Origin: CAG-390 sp045636385
GTDB taxonomy: Bacteria; Bacillota; Clostridia; Oscillospirales; CAG-272
Reading direction: 5' to 3'
Assembly: GCA_045636385.1 (NCBI GenBank)
Contig: JAZTXK010000078.1
Span: 1-64,000 of the forward strand
DNA: 64,000 nt
Shown here: in pieces, positions 26,492 through 35,245 of the stretch
How the letters are laid out: the number at the start of each line of letters is the position of its first letter
Position numbering within the stretch: position 1 is the stretch's first letter
Notes under the pieces: model-generated
What the model was told of the DNA's origin: nothing
What the model saw: the letters and a program-made list of their open reading frames with translations, nothing else
The model's database searches: none
Position numbers and translations under genes: made by a program

Positions 26492-26499
26492 AGTATAAT
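26471..26499 (+). promoter_or_regulatory. Consensus sigma-A promoter for the 26531 operon
   Basis: TTGACA (26471-26476) and TATAAT (26494-26499) at 17-base spacing. The -35 box is embedded in the lnt terminator hairpin. Confidence 0.88.
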
Positions 26500-26530
26500 A
26501 TTATAGTAATCAATTAAGAGGAGCGAGTAT

Positions 26531-28696
26531 ATGGCTTTTACCGAGAAATTTGTACGAAAACAACTCGAGAAATTATTCCCGAAAATTGAAAAATACTCGC
26601 TTGAGCAGCTTCGTTCGGCTCAGGATCTTACAGGCGCGCTGATGCGCAGACTTGCGGGACGCTCGCTTGAGGTCGAGAGAAAGTCGTTCGGCGCATTTGA
26701 TGCCGCGTGGGTACATCCCGAGGCGAGATTGAGTGATACCGTGATCCTCTATCTTCACGGCGGCGGCTACACCTGCGGAAATATTGAATTCGCTATTGGC
26801 TTCGCATCAACACTTGCTAAAACGCTCGGGTTGAGAGTCTTTGCTCCGGCATACAGACTTGCCCCCGAAGCTCCCTATCCCGCGGCGGTTGACGATGCGG
26901 TAAGAGCTTACGAATATCTTATCGAATGCGGAATATCCCCGCGTTCTATTATACTTTGCGGAGAAAGCGCGGGTGGCGGTCTTTCCTATGCGCTCTGTCT
27001 CCGTCTCCGCCGGATGGGTGCAGAGCTCCCTGCGGGTATTATAGCAATATCTCCGTGGGTGGATCTTACTCTGTCGGGCGACAGCATCCGAAATAAAGCT
27101 GATGTGGATATAGCTCTCACCTACGAGCGGCTGAAATTCTTTGCAGATTCTTACGTCGCTTCCGCCGAATCTGAAAATCCGGAGATCTCTCCGATTTTCG
27201 CGGACGTTACGGGTATGCCCCCGTCGCTTATATTCGTCGGTTCCGACGAAATGCTTTACGACGATGCGCAGGTGCTCGAGCGTAAGCTCATTCATGCGGG
27301 AAATTCCTGCAAAATGATCGTCGGTGAAAATATGTGGCACGCGTATACCATATATAGCTTGAAGGAGCACAAAAACGATTTCATAGAGATGGAATCATTC
27401 ATTGACAGCGTAGTTCCTGCACCGCGTAAGCTTCGATGGATGAAGCTCGACAACGCCGCGAAGATATATCCGGCTGCCAAAAGGCGCGATTGGAACAATA
27501 CGTTCCGTCTTTCTGCTACGTTATCGGAGCCCGTCAACCGTGACGTTTTGCGCGTTGCGCTCGATACGACGATCCATCGTTTCCCATCAATAGCTGCAAA
27601 GCTGCGCCGAGGAATATTCTGGTATTATCTTGAAGAGCTTTCTCGCGCGCCTGAGATCGTCGACGAGATGCACTCGCCGCTTATGCACATGCCGATAGAG
27701 GATATTAGAAAGTGCGCTTTGCGCGTGCTTGTATATAAAAACCGTATCGCGGTAGAGTTTTATCACGCTCTCACCGACGGCAACGGCGGACTCATATTCT
27801 TGAAGTCGCTCGTAGCCGAATATCTCGAGCGTAGATATTCGATCAAAATTCCCGCTACCGACGGAGTGCTTGACAGAGAAGAGGAGCCGACTGCGGAGGA
27901 GCTTGCCGATAGCTTCCTTGAAAACAGCGGCGATATCTCAAAGAGCCGTGCTGAACCGAATTCGTATAGACTTTCCGGCATTCCCGAAAAGGACGGATTT
28001 ATTAATCTTACCACCTTTATGATAGATTCTGACGAGCTTCGCAGGATCGCCAAAAGCCGCGGTGTTACAGTTACCGCCTTCCTCGCATCTGCGCTCATCT
28101 GTGCGATCGCTAAAATCCAAGATCGACAGTTCCCGCGGCGCCATCAGAAGCCGGTAAAAATCCTTCTTCCCGTTGATTTGCGCCGAATCTACGGTAGCAA
28201 AACGCTCCGTAACTTCTCACTCTATATCACCCCCGGCATCGACCCTCGAATGGGCGAATGGGAATTTGACGAGGTATGCAAGTCGATCCATCACCAAATG
28301 GGTTACGGCATAACTAAGAAGGAAATGACCGCGCGTATGACTAAAAACGTCAATAGCGAAAAGGCATTCATTCTAAGAATTATGCCGCTCTTTATAAAAA
28401 ATATTGCGATGAAGATGGTATATAACGCGGTTGGCGAGAAAAAAGCGTGTCTTGATATGTCAAATCTCGGCGTCGTAAATCTTCCCGAGATAATGAAGAA
28501 TTATGTTGAACGCTTTGATTTCATAATCGGACCTCTGCCCGAAACTCCCTATAACTGCGCGGTCATAACCTACGGCGGTCAGGTTAATATCAGCTTCGTA
28601 CGAAACGTTCAAAAGCCTGAGCTTGAGCTTGCGTTCTTTGAACAGCTTCGCGATCTCGGCGTTCACGTCAAGGTCGAAAGTAATCAAAGATCTTAA
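26531..28696 (+). CDS. Alpha/beta-hydrolase fused to condensation-type acyltransferase
   Basis: A 721-residue fusion. Residues 1-~295 form a hormone-sensitive-lipase-type alpha/beta hydrolase: oxyanion HGGG at 76-79, nucleophile S146 in GESAG, D239 and H270. Residues ~300-721 resemble alcohol acetyltransferase/condensation-like CoA-dependent acyltransferases with HALTDG (H412, D416), corresponding to HxxxDG. The two functions are usually separate neighbouring genes. A combined ester hydrolysis/acyl transfer role is inferred; the substrate is unknown. Ribosome site GAGGAG. It is followed 10 bases later by the DUF6320-type gene. Confidence 0.85.
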   Translation: MAFTEKFVRKQLEKLFPKIEKYSLEQLRSAQDLTGALMRRLAGRSLEVERKSFGAFDAAWVHPEARLSDTVILYLHGGGYTCGNIEFAIGFASTLAKTLGLRVFAPAYRLAPEAPYPAAVDDAVRAYEYLIECGISPRSIILCGESAGGGLSYALCLRLRRMGAELPAGIIAISPWVDLTLSGDSIRNKADVDIALTYERLKFFADSYVASAESENPEISPIFADVTGMPPSLIFVGSDEMLYDDAQVLERKLIHAGNSCKMIVGENMWHAYTIYSLKEHKNDFIEMESFIDSVVPAPRKLRWMKLDNAAKIYPAAKRRDWNNTFRLSATLSEPVNRDVLRVALDTTIHRFPSIAAKLRRGIFWYYLEELSRAPEIVDEMHSPLMHMPIEDIRKCALRVLVYKNRIAVEFYHALTDGNGGLIFLKSLVAEYLERRYSIKIPATDGVLDREEEPTAEELADSFLENSGDISKSRAEPNSYRLSGIPEKDGFINLTTFMIDSDELRRIAKSRGVTVTAFLASALICAIAKIQDRQFPRRHQKPVKILLPVDLRRIYGSKTLRNFSLYITPGIDPRMGEWEFDEVCKSIHHQMGYGITKKEMTARMTKNVNSEKAFILRIMPLFIKNIAMKMVYNAVGEKKACLDMSNLGVVNLPEIMKNYVERFDFIIGPLPETPYNCAVITYGGQVNISFVRNVQKPELELAFFEQLRDLGVHVKVESNQRS

Positions 28697-28706
28697 GGAG
28701 AATTAT

Positions 28707-29408
28707 ATGTACTGTGTGAAATGCGGCGTTGAGCTCGCCGATACCGAAAACAAATGTCCCCTCTGTGGCACGGCGGTGTACCATCCCGATATTATCCGCG
28801 CCAAAGCAGAGCCGACTTACCCCGCCTTTGTCAAAGCGGGCGAAAAAATGCGTCCCCAAGGCGTACTCTTCATTTTGACGGTTCTTTGCATCTTGCCGAT
28901 CGCCATTTGCCTGTTCTGCGACCTCTATTACGGCAACGGCCTCACTTGGTCGGGGTATCCCGCTGGCGGAGTCATTCTGCTCTATACGGTCTTTATCCTT
29001 CCGCTGTGGTTCTACCGCCCGAATCCCGTTGTCTTCTGCCCGATATCCTTTGCGGTGCTGCTGATATATCTGCTATATATCAACTTCCAGCTTGACGATG
29101 ATTGGTTTCTTACCTTTGCCTTCCCGATAACCGTCTATGTAGCGCTCCTTGTCTGCACCGTGGTCACTCTTATGAGATACACGCAGAGAGGACGCCTCTA
29201 CATAGCGGGCGCGTCGTTCATTGCAGTCGGATTCCTTTGCGTGGTGATCGAATTCTTTATGAATCTCACCTTCCTCGACAAAATGCTGTTAGACTTCTTT
29301 TGGTCGATCATTCCGCTTATCTCTTGTTTTCTCGCGGGAATGATGTTGATTGTTATTGCGATTGCCAAGCCCTGGCGCGAATCCCTCAAAAAGAGATTCT
29401 TTATATAA
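28707..29408 (+). CDS. Zinc-ribbon membrane protein (DUF6320-type)
   Basis: A 233-residue protein. The N-terminus is a zinc ribbon (CVKCGVEL...CPLCGTA), followed by about six transmembrane helices from residue ~50 to ~222 and a basic end. I place it in DUF6320 by layout and by its known habit of following alcohol-acetyltransferase-like genes; the number is from memory. AAGGAG precedes the ATG at 28707, and the gene is the second of the operon with 26531-28696. It may anchor or assist the acyltransferase at the membrane (inference). Confidence 0.75.
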   Translation: MYCVKCGVELADTENKCPLCGTAVYHPDIIRAKAEPTYPAFVKAGEKMRPQGVLFILTVLCILPIAICLFCDLYYGNGLTWSGYPAGGVILLYTVFILPLWFYRPNPVVFCPISFAVLLIYLLYINFQLDDDWFLTFAFPITVYVALLVCTVVTLMRYTQRGRLYIAGASFIAVGFLCVVIEFFMNLTFLDKMLLDFFWSIIPLISCFLAGMMLIVIAIAKPWRESLKKRFFI

Positions 29409-29414
29409 AAATAA

Positions 29415-29447
29415 AAAACTACCGTCCGATGTTCGGACGGTAGTTTT
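29415..29447. terminator. Bidirectional terminator
   Basis: A 15-bp stem (AAAACTACCGTCCGA and its complement) with a T-run separates the DUF6320-type gene from the convergent rpsR. Confidence 0.9.
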
Positions 29448-29467
29448 TTATAGATCAGTTAATTCGA

Positions 29468-29737
29468 TCAATCATCTACGAAGGGGAGAAGAGCTGCGTG
29501 ACGAGCGCGCTTGATAGCGGTCTGAAGCTCTCTCTGGTGCTTAGCGCAGGTGCCGGAAACACGGCGGGGAAGAATCTTGCCGCGCTCGCTGATGAACTTG
29601 CGAAGGCGGGAAGCGTCCTTGTAATCGATGTAGCTGATGTTCTCCTCGCAGAAGATGCAAACCTTTCTGCGGCGACGGTTAGCGTTTGCGGGACGAGCTG
29701 CGCGAGGTGCGCGCTCCTGTGCGGGCTGTCTATCCAT
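29468..29737 (-). CDS. rpsR: 30S ribosomal protein S18
   Basis: An 89-residue S18 with the diagnostic YKDASRLRKFISERGKILPR and CAKHQRELQTAIKRARHAAL. The basic N-terminal tail is longer than average (~20 residues, Arg/Ala rich) and the N-terminal CIFCEE keeps two Cys. It is the third gene of rpsF-ssb-rpsR, the usual bacterial order. S18 pairs with S6 on the 30S platform. Confidence 0.97.
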   Translation of the reverse strand: MDRQPAQERAPRAARPANANRRRRKVCIFCEENISYIDYKDASRLRKFISERGKILPRRVSGTCAKHQRELQTAIKRARHAALLPFVDD

Positions 29738-29770
29738 AATTAAATACTCCTTAAAATTTTGAATTGATTA

Positions 29771-30226
29771 TCAGAAAGGAAGATCGTCATCGTCTTTGAT
29801 GATGTCAAAGCTTTCTGCTGCGCCGGGCGTTGCATAGGGCTCGGCGGAATAGGGAGCGGCACCGTTATCTCTTGCCGGACCCTCACTACGGGAATCTACG
29901 AACATTGCGTCGTCAACCACTACTTCGGTAGCGTAACGGTTCTGACCGTTCTGATCGGCCCACTTTCTTGTCTGGATGGAACCGGTGATGCAAAGGGAAG
30001 AACCCTTCTTGAAGTAACGGGAGATGAACTCAGCTCTCTGTCTCCATGCAACGACGTTGATGAAATCAGCGGAAGGCTGACCGGAATTAGCGTCGGTGGT
30101 GCGATAGGGACGGTTAACTGCGAGCGTGAATGAAACGACTGCGATGCCGTTGGCGGTCATCTTAAGCTCGGGGTCGTTAGTGAGTCGACCGCAAAGCACG
30201 ACCTTGTTAAGGTTGAGATTTGCCAT
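29771..30226 (-). CDS. ssb: Single-stranded DNA-binding protein
   Basis: A 151-residue SSB with an N-terminal OB fold (NLNKVVLCGRLTNDPELK to about residue 107), a short low-complexity linker and the acidic tip DDDDLPF that recruits replication and repair partners. It lies between rpsF and rpsR, the canonical place for the housekeeping ssb. Confidence 0.97.
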   Translation of the reverse strand: MANLNLNKVVLCGRLTNDPELKMTANGIAVVSFTLAVNRPYRTTDANSGQPSADFINVVAWRQRAEFISRYFKKGSSLCITGSIQTRKWADQNGQNRYATEVVVDDAMFVDSRSEGPARDNGAAPYSAEPYATPGAAESFDIIKDDDDLPF

Positions 30227-30243
30227 AGCTGTCGGTGATGAGA

Positions 30244-30675
30244 TTACTCAGCGTCAGCGGGAGCGGCTTCCTCAGCGGGAGCCTCCTCGACAACGGGAGC
30301 TTCCTCAACTACTGCGGGAGCAGCGGTTGCAGCTGCTGCCTTGTCAGCTGCGCGGCGAGCTGCCTTTTCAGCCTCTGCCTCGTCAAGCTTGAGGATAAGG
30401 CTACGCATTACGTTCTCATCGATGTTGAGTCTTCTCTCGAGCTCGTGAGGATACTCAGCGGGAGCACGGAAGGTGATGATGGTGTAGAAGCCTTCGTTCT
30501 TGTCGTTGATGGGGTACTCAAGACGGCGCTTACCCCAAGTGGTTACGTCGATGATTTCGCCGTTCTTCTCGACGCGGGAGATGAACTTGTTCGCAACAGC
30601 CTCAGCAGCTTCGGTGCCGTTGGTGAGGTCGGTGATGAACAGAAGCTCATACGCATTGGTGATTTTGTTATCCAT
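30244..30675 (-). CDS. rpsF: 30S ribosomal protein S6 with acidic Ala-rich tail
   Basis: A 143-residue S6. The ferredoxin-like core is residues ~1-95 (YELLFITDLTNG, TTWGKRRLEYPINDKNEGFY, ERRLNIDENVMRSLI). The tail from ~100 is rich in Ala and Glu (VVEEAPVVEEAPAEEA), longer than in Bacillus S6. Such tails vary between lineages and are probably unstructured. First gene of the operon, AAGGAGG ribosome site. Confidence 0.96.
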   Translation of the reverse strand: MDNKITNAYELLFITDLTNGTEAAEAVANKFISRVEKNGEIIDVTTWGKRRLEYPINDKNEGFYTIITFRAPAEYPHELERRLNIDENVMRSLILKLDEAEAEKAARRAADKAAAATAAPAVVEEAPVVEEAPAEEAAPADAE

Positions 30676-30753
30676 ATTTTTACCTCCTTATGGACGTCAG
30701 GACACAGGCTTTTCCTGTGCCAAGGAGACGGGATTAAAGATTTTCCCGTACCA
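30676..30753 (-). promoter_or_regulatory. rpsF leader with two hairpins
   Basis: Between the promoter and rpsF, the minus-strand transcript can form ACGGGA/TCCCGT (10-base loop) and CACAGG/CCTGTG (loop AAAAG). rpsF leaders in many bacteria bind the S6:S18 complex for autoregulation. I did not see the full consensus, so the role is inferred from position. Confidence 0.45.
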
Positions 30754-30760
30754 AATCAAC

Positions 30761-30789
30761 ATTATACCACAATGGAGTTTATTTGTCAA
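30761..30789 (-). promoter_or_regulatory. Consensus promoter for rpsF-ssb-rpsR
   Basis: Minus-strand TTGACA and TATAAT at exactly 17 bases, with the -10 about 86 bases before the rpsF start. Confidence 0.9.
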
Positions 30790-30879
30790 TACTTTTTTGA
30801 AAAAATATTATTATATTTGGAAATTTCTTATTTATTATGATGTTTTAGATTATTTTAGAACTATAATAATAAAAGAGTC

Positions 30880-30908
30880 TTGACTTTTTATAAGTTTTGT
30901 TGTATTAT
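30880..30908 (+). promoter_or_regulatory. Sigma-A promoter for murT-gatD
   Basis: TTGACT and TATTAT at 17-base spacing, 38 bases before the TTG start of murT. Confidence 0.78.
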
Positions 30909-30946
30909 ATATTAGTTAAATATGTGTGAAACGGCAGGAAGTAATT

Positions 30947-32320
30947 TTGAAAAAAATCAGATTTTTGTTGGCTATGTCAGCCGGTAAGATGGCGTTGGTT
31001 TTACTGAAATTGTTAAAGAGAACCGCATCTTATACTCCCGGTTATATTGCTTTGAAAATTTTCCCGGATTTCCTCGGCTGGCTGCAAATGCCTAAGACCG
31101 TTATCTGTGTAACGGGTACTAACGGAAAAACCACCACCAGCAATCTTTTAGCGGACGTTTTGCGTGACTGCGGATATACCGTCACTAACAACAGCGCGGG
31201 CTCTAACGTGCAGGCAGGAGTAGCAACCGCTTTGCTTGAGGATTCTAATCTTTTCGGAAAGCCCAAGAATGAAATTGCGGTGCTTGAAGTTGACGAAAGA
31301 AGCTCTATCAAGGTATATTCTTATATTTCTCCCGACTTCTTGATTTGTAACAACATTATGCGCGATTCCCTGAAGAGAAACGCTCATACCGATTTCATCG
31401 TTTATATAATAAACAAGGCTTTGTCGCCTAATACAAAGGTTATATTGAACGCTGACGACTTGATCTGCTGTTCGGTTGCAGAAAATAACGAGAATAAAGT
31501 TTATTTCGGTATGGATGCCAACAAGCCTTCGTCTTGGGATGAAAAAGCACCGCGCGATATATATTACTGTCCCGTCTGCGGTAATAAGCTTGAAGCTGAG
31601 TATATTCGTTTTAATCATATCGGCAGATTTAAGTGCACGGGTTGTGATTACGCATCTCCAAAGCGTGATTACGCCGTCACCGGCATTGATAAGGATAACG
31701 GAAAGTTTACCGTCCTCCATAAAGACGAAAGCTTTGATTTCAAGATCGTAAACGACAACGTGGTAAACGTATACAACTGTTGCGGTGCAATAGCGTTGCT
31801 TCACGAATTCGGCTTGCCGTTTGAGAAGATCGCAGATGCACTTTCAAAGCAGAAGATCGTTAAATCAAGATATGATTCACTCGTAGCGGGCGATCTGCGA
31901 ATCACAATGCAACTTGCCAAGGGTCAGAACCCTATTGCTTGCGCAAGAGCGTACAGCTATGTTGCAAAATGTCCCGGTGAACAAAAATCGTTGCTTATTA
32001 TGGTAGACGACAAGTCGGATAACTGCGGTAATTCCGAAAGCGTTTGTTGGATCTATGACTGCGATTACAGCGCATTGAAGGATTCTTCGATAGGCGAGAT
32101 TATTTTCTCGGGCCCCAGATGCAAGGATCAGAAGCTTCGCGCGATGATAGCAGGAGTTGATCCCGCGAAGATAAAAACAGACGAGACGTTCTGCGGCGGT
32201 GTTAAATTAATTGATACGGAAAAATATAAGGATATTTTTGTACTTTATGACCCTTATCTTTTAGTTGAAGCTAATTATACCAAAAATGAACTTATAAGAA
32301 AAGGGGAGGCCACCAAATGA
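30947..32320 (+). CDS. murT: Lipid II isoglutaminyl synthase subunit MurT
   Basis: A 457-residue Mur-ligase-like protein that, with GatD, amidates the D-Glu alpha-carboxyl of lipid II. The ATP loop is VTGTNGKTTTSNLL, a Cys4 zinc ribbon is inserted (CPVCGNKLEA...FKCTGC), and the C-terminal domain has WIYDCDY with the Asp that completes the GatD triad in characterised complexes. The TTG at 30947 has AGGAAG upstream and matches known MurT N-termini (KKIR...LAM.AGKMA); a GTG at 30926 has no ribosome site. It overlaps gatD by 4 bases. Confidence 0.93.
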   Translation: MKKIRFLLAMSAGKMALVLLKLLKRTASYTPGYIALKIFPDFLGWLQMPKTVICVTGTNGKTTTSNLLADVLRDCGYTVTNNSAGSNVQAGVATALLEDSNLFGKPKNEIAVLEVDERSSIKVYSYISPDFLICNNIMRDSLKRNAHTDFIVYIINKALSPNTKVILNADDLICCSVAENNENKVYFGMDANKPSSWDEKAPRDIYYCPVCGNKLEAEYIRFNHIGRFKCTGCDYASPKRDYAVTGIDKDNGKFTVLHKDESFDFKIVNDNVVNVYNCCGAIALLHEFGLPFEKIADALSKQKIVKSRYDSLVAGDLRITMQLAKGQNPIACARAYSYVAKCPGEQKSLLIMVDDKSDNCGNSESVCWIYDCDYSALKDSSIGEIIFSGPRCKDQKLRAMIAGVDPAKIKTDETFCGGVKLIDTEKYKDIFVLYDPYLLVEANYTKNELIRKGEATK

Positions 32321-33027
32321 TAATTGAAGTTTTGTTTGCCGAGATTTGCAATCTATACGGCGATCCTCAAAACGCCGAATATCTTTCTCTGACCTTGCCT
32401 GATGCCGAGATTATTCATACCTCGCTGGATTCCGAGCCCTATTTTGCAAAGAATAAGCCTGATATGATACTGATAGGTTCTATGAGCGACAGCATGCATG
32501 CACCCGTAATCGAAAAGCTCAATTCTTACAAGAACAGATTATCGGAGCTTATTGATAGCGGTGTTGTTTTCCTCGTAACCGGCAGTGCTTGTGAAGTGTT
32601 TTGCAAATCTATTGAAAACGTGACTCTTGAAACCAAGACCGAAGGCTTGGGGCTTATCCCTTTTGATGCAAAGATCAATTGGTTCGACAGATATAACGGT
32701 AAATTACTCGGATCATTCAATGGAATGACTCTGACGGGATTTAAGTCGCAGTTCTCGATGCTTTACGGCGAAAACGATAACAGCTACTTCGTTAAGGTAG
32801 ATAGAGGTATAGGAATCAATAGAGAAAGCTGCTTGGAGGGCTACAGAAACAATAATTTCTTTGCAACGCAGATGCTCGGTCCGATTCTCCCGCTTAATCC
32901 CGAATTTTGTGAATATCTGATTTTGCTGACAGGTGTTAAGGCGACCGCTGCGTTCAAAGAAGAAGCGATGGATGCTTACAATCAGCGAATCAAAGAATTT
33001 TCAGACCCTAAAATCAAATTTGACTAA
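32317..33027 (+). CDS. gatD: GatD-like amidotransferase subunit, catalytic residues replaced
   Basis: A 236-residue homologue of GatD, overlapping murT (ATGA). The N-terminal NLYGDPQN and the late LGPILPLNPEFCEYLI align with GatD (NTYGDNGN; HGPILSRN...). The glutaminase nucleophile block, AICGGFQLLG in pneumococcal GatD, reads LVTGSACEVF, putting T88 at the Cys position; a Cys appears four residues later (C92). The catalytic His block FHGPIL reads MLGPIL. The GGGQD segment reads GSMSD. The frame is intact and the operon normal, so this is not simple decay. Glutaminase activity looks lost. Confidence 0.85.
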   Translation: MIIEVLFAEICNLYGDPQNAEYLSLTLPDAEIIHTSLDSEPYFAKNKPDMILIGSMSDSMHAPVIEKLNSYKNRLSELIDSGVVFLVTGSACEVFCKSIENVTLETKTEGLGLIPFDAKINWFDRYNGKLLGSFNGMTLTGFKSQFSMLYGENDNSYFVKVDRGIGINRESCLEGYRNNNFFATQMLGPILPLNPEFCEYLILLTGVKATAAFKEEAMDAYNQRIKEFSDPKIKFD

Positions 33028-33048
33028 ATATTAAAGAGGTAATATATT

Positions 33049-34275
33049 ATGAAATTGATCAAGACTCCCACCAAGGGAATGAACGACTATCTTCCTTCCG
33101 AGGTTGCACTCCGTGAATACGTAAAGAGTGTGATCGTAAGTTCATATACCGCCGACGGCTTTTGTATGATCGAAACTCCCGCTGTTGAGCATATTGAAAA
33201 TCTCACAGGTAAAAACGGCGGCGAAAATGAGAAGCTGATCTTCAAGATTATGAAGAGAGGAGAGAAGCTTGCTAATGCTTCCTCCGAGGACGAGCTTTGC
33301 GATAGCGGTCTTCGTTACGACCTCACCGTGCCGCTTTCCCGCTACTATGCAAACAATTCCGCTAAACTGCCCTCTCCCTTCCTTGCAATGCAGATAGGTA
33401 ACGTATGGCGCGCCGACAGACCCCAGAAGGGAAGATACCGTCAGTTTACTCAGTGCGATATCGACATTCTCGGTGATGCAACCCAGACTGCGGAAATTAC
33501 ACTCATTTCTTCCACAGCAGGCGTACTTCGCAAGCTCGGATTTGACAACTTCACTATCAGAATCAACGATAGACGTATGCTCAAGCTTTGCGCAGAGGCG
33601 TGCGGATTCGCTCCCGAGGAGCACGATAAGGTATTTATCATTCTTGATAAGATGGACAAGATTGGTCTTGAGGGCGTTAAGAATGAGCTTATAGCAGAGG
33701 GTTATGACGAAGCTTGCGTAAATAAGTACGTTGCTCTCTATGACGGCTGCGAGTCCACTACAGTAGAGAAGTTCGCTGAAACCCTGGGAGAGGCGGGCGC
33801 TAAGATCGCATACGATCTTTCGACTATTATGCGTTGCGCATCCGCTGCAACCGTAGGCGGCTGTAAGCTTGCTTTTGACCCCACTCTCGTAAGAGGTATG
33901 TCTTACTATACCGGAACCATCTTTGAGATCAGAATGGACGGATACGGATATTCCGTAGGCGGTGGCGGAAGATACGACGAAATGCTCGGCAAATTTATGG
34001 GTCAGAAGGTTCCCGCGTGCGGATTCTCCCTCGGCTTCGAGCGTATAGTTTCTGCACTTTCCGATTCCGGTTTTGTTCCTCCTTCAGCAAGCCGTTCTGT
34101 AGCTTTCCTTGCTTCTAAGAATATGGCAGAGGAAGAAATGCTCAAGATGTATTCGGATGCTGCCGCACTTCGCGCAGAGGGCGCCAAGGTTCTCGTTACT
34201 GCTAAGATGAAGAACGTGTACTTCCAGAAGACCAAGCTTTCCGAGGAAGGCTATACCGAATTTGTTGAATATTAA
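33049..34275 (+). CDS. hisS: Histidine-tRNA ligase
   Basis: A 408-residue class II aminoacyl-tRNA synthetase. It starts with PTKGMNDYLPSE (usual PRGTxD region), has the class II motif 2 region (AMQIGNVWRADRPQKGRYRQFTQCDID), the HisA motif LVRGMSYYTGTIFEI and motif 3 GFSLGFERI. The C-terminal anticodon-binding domain is present but short. No T-box or long leader precedes it; it sits 21 bases after gatD. Its stop overlaps the next start (TAATG). Confidence 0.96.
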   Translation: MKLIKTPTKGMNDYLPSEVALREYVKSVIVSSYTADGFCMIETPAVEHIENLTGKNGGENEKLIFKIMKRGEKLANASSEDELCDSGLRYDLTVPLSRYYANNSAKLPSPFLAMQIGNVWRADRPQKGRYRQFTQCDIDILGDATQTAEITLISSTAGVLRKLGFDNFTIRINDRRMLKLCAEACGFAPEEHDKVFIILDKMDKIGLEGVKNELIAEGYDEACVNKYVALYDGCESTTVEKFAETLGEAGAKIAYDLSTIMRCASAATVGGCKLAFDPTLVRGMSYYTGTIFEIRMDGYGYSVGGGGRYDEMLGKFMGQKVPACGFSLGFERIVSALSDSGFVPPSASRSVAFLASKNMAEEEMLKMYSDAAALRAEGAKVLVTAKMKNVYFQKTKLSEEGYTEFVEY

Positions 34276-35207
34276 TGTATATTGTAGATTCACATTGTGA
34301 CAGCATTCAGCTCGTAGATAGAGGCAAGTTCCCTCTTGTAAATCCTCATAACTTCAGCGCAAATCACAAGCAATTACAGTTTGTGGCAATGTTTTGTATG
34401 TCGCGCGACGGCAATCTTGAGGAGGCGTACAAGCGAGCTGTCAGATATATAGGTCATTTCAATATTTCTATGCAAAAGGAATCTGATAAGGTTATTCAAG
34501 TCAGAACTTATCAGGATATTGAACGTGCTTTTGCTGAAAACAAGCACGCGGCTTTGCTTGCTGTAGAAGGCGGCTCGGCTATTAAGGGATCGAAAGATAT
34601 CCTGCGTGATTTTTACTGTGCAGGCGTTCGCGTTTTCGGACTCGCGTGGCTGTCAAACGAGCTTGCTAAAAGTAACAGAATAGCGACAGGCGAGGAAGAT
34701 ACAGGGCTTACTGATCTCGGAAGAGAAATCGTTACAACGGGAAACGATCTCGGTATGATCTTTGACGTTTCGCATCTTTCTGATAAAAGCTTCTGGGATC
34801 TGGCTGAAATCTCTAAAAAGCCTCTGATCGCATCGCATTCCAATTTCAGAACGCTTTGTCCTCACAGCAGAAATCTGACCGATGATATGGCGCGTTTCAT
34901 CGTTGAGCACGACGGTATGATAGGTCTCAATATGTATCCGGAGTTTATTGACGTCAATAAGAATAAGCAGACTGTCGATCGCTTCTTCGATCACCTTGAT
35001 TACTGCATCGATAAATTCGGATCGGATAATATCGGTTTCGGCGGCGACGTTGACGGAACGGACGGAGAGTATCCTTCTCCTATTACAGAAGACTCCTCAA
35101 TCCATGATCAGTTTATGGAAGTGATGTATAAGAGAGGATATTCCGATAACATTATCGAAAAGTTTGCATACAAGAATTATATGGAATTCTTGAAGAAATA
35201 TTTATAA
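34275..35207 (+). CDS. Membrane-dipeptidase-family (M19) peptidase
   Basis: A 310-residue zinc dipeptidase of family M19. Metal ligands visible: H7 and D9 (DSHCD), Glu in AVEGGSAI, His in FDVSHLSD, His in ASHSNFR, and Asp in GGDVDG. These enzymes cleave dipeptides, including D-residue and dehydro-dipeptides. It has no signal peptide, so it acts in the cytoplasm. It is translationally coupled to hisS (overlap at 34275) and ends at a strong terminator. Confidence 0.92.
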   Translation: MYIVDSHCDSIQLVDRGKFPLVNPHNFSANHKQLQFVAMFCMSRDGNLEEAYKRAVRYIGHFNISMQKESDKVIQVRTYQDIERAFAENKHAALLAVEGGSAIKGSKDILRDFYCAGVRVFGLAWLSNELAKSNRIATGEEDTGLTDLGREIVTTGNDLGMIFDVSHLSDKSFWDLAEISKKPLIASHSNFRTLCPHSRNLTDDMARFIVEHDGMIGLNMYPEFIDVNKNKQTVDRFFDHLDYCIDKFGSDNIGFGGDVDGTDGEYPSPITEDSSIHDQFMEVMYKRGYSDNIIEKFAYKNYMEFLKKYL

Positions 35208-35214
35208 TATGAGA

Positions 35215-35245
35215 CGAACCAAGCAAAATGCTTGGTTCGTTTTTT
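35215..35245. terminator. Bidirectional terminator
   Basis: An 11-bp stem CGAACCAAGCA/TGCTTGGTTCG, loop AAA, followed by six T. It sits between the dipeptidase gene and the convergent acyltransferase-like gene. Confidence 0.92.
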
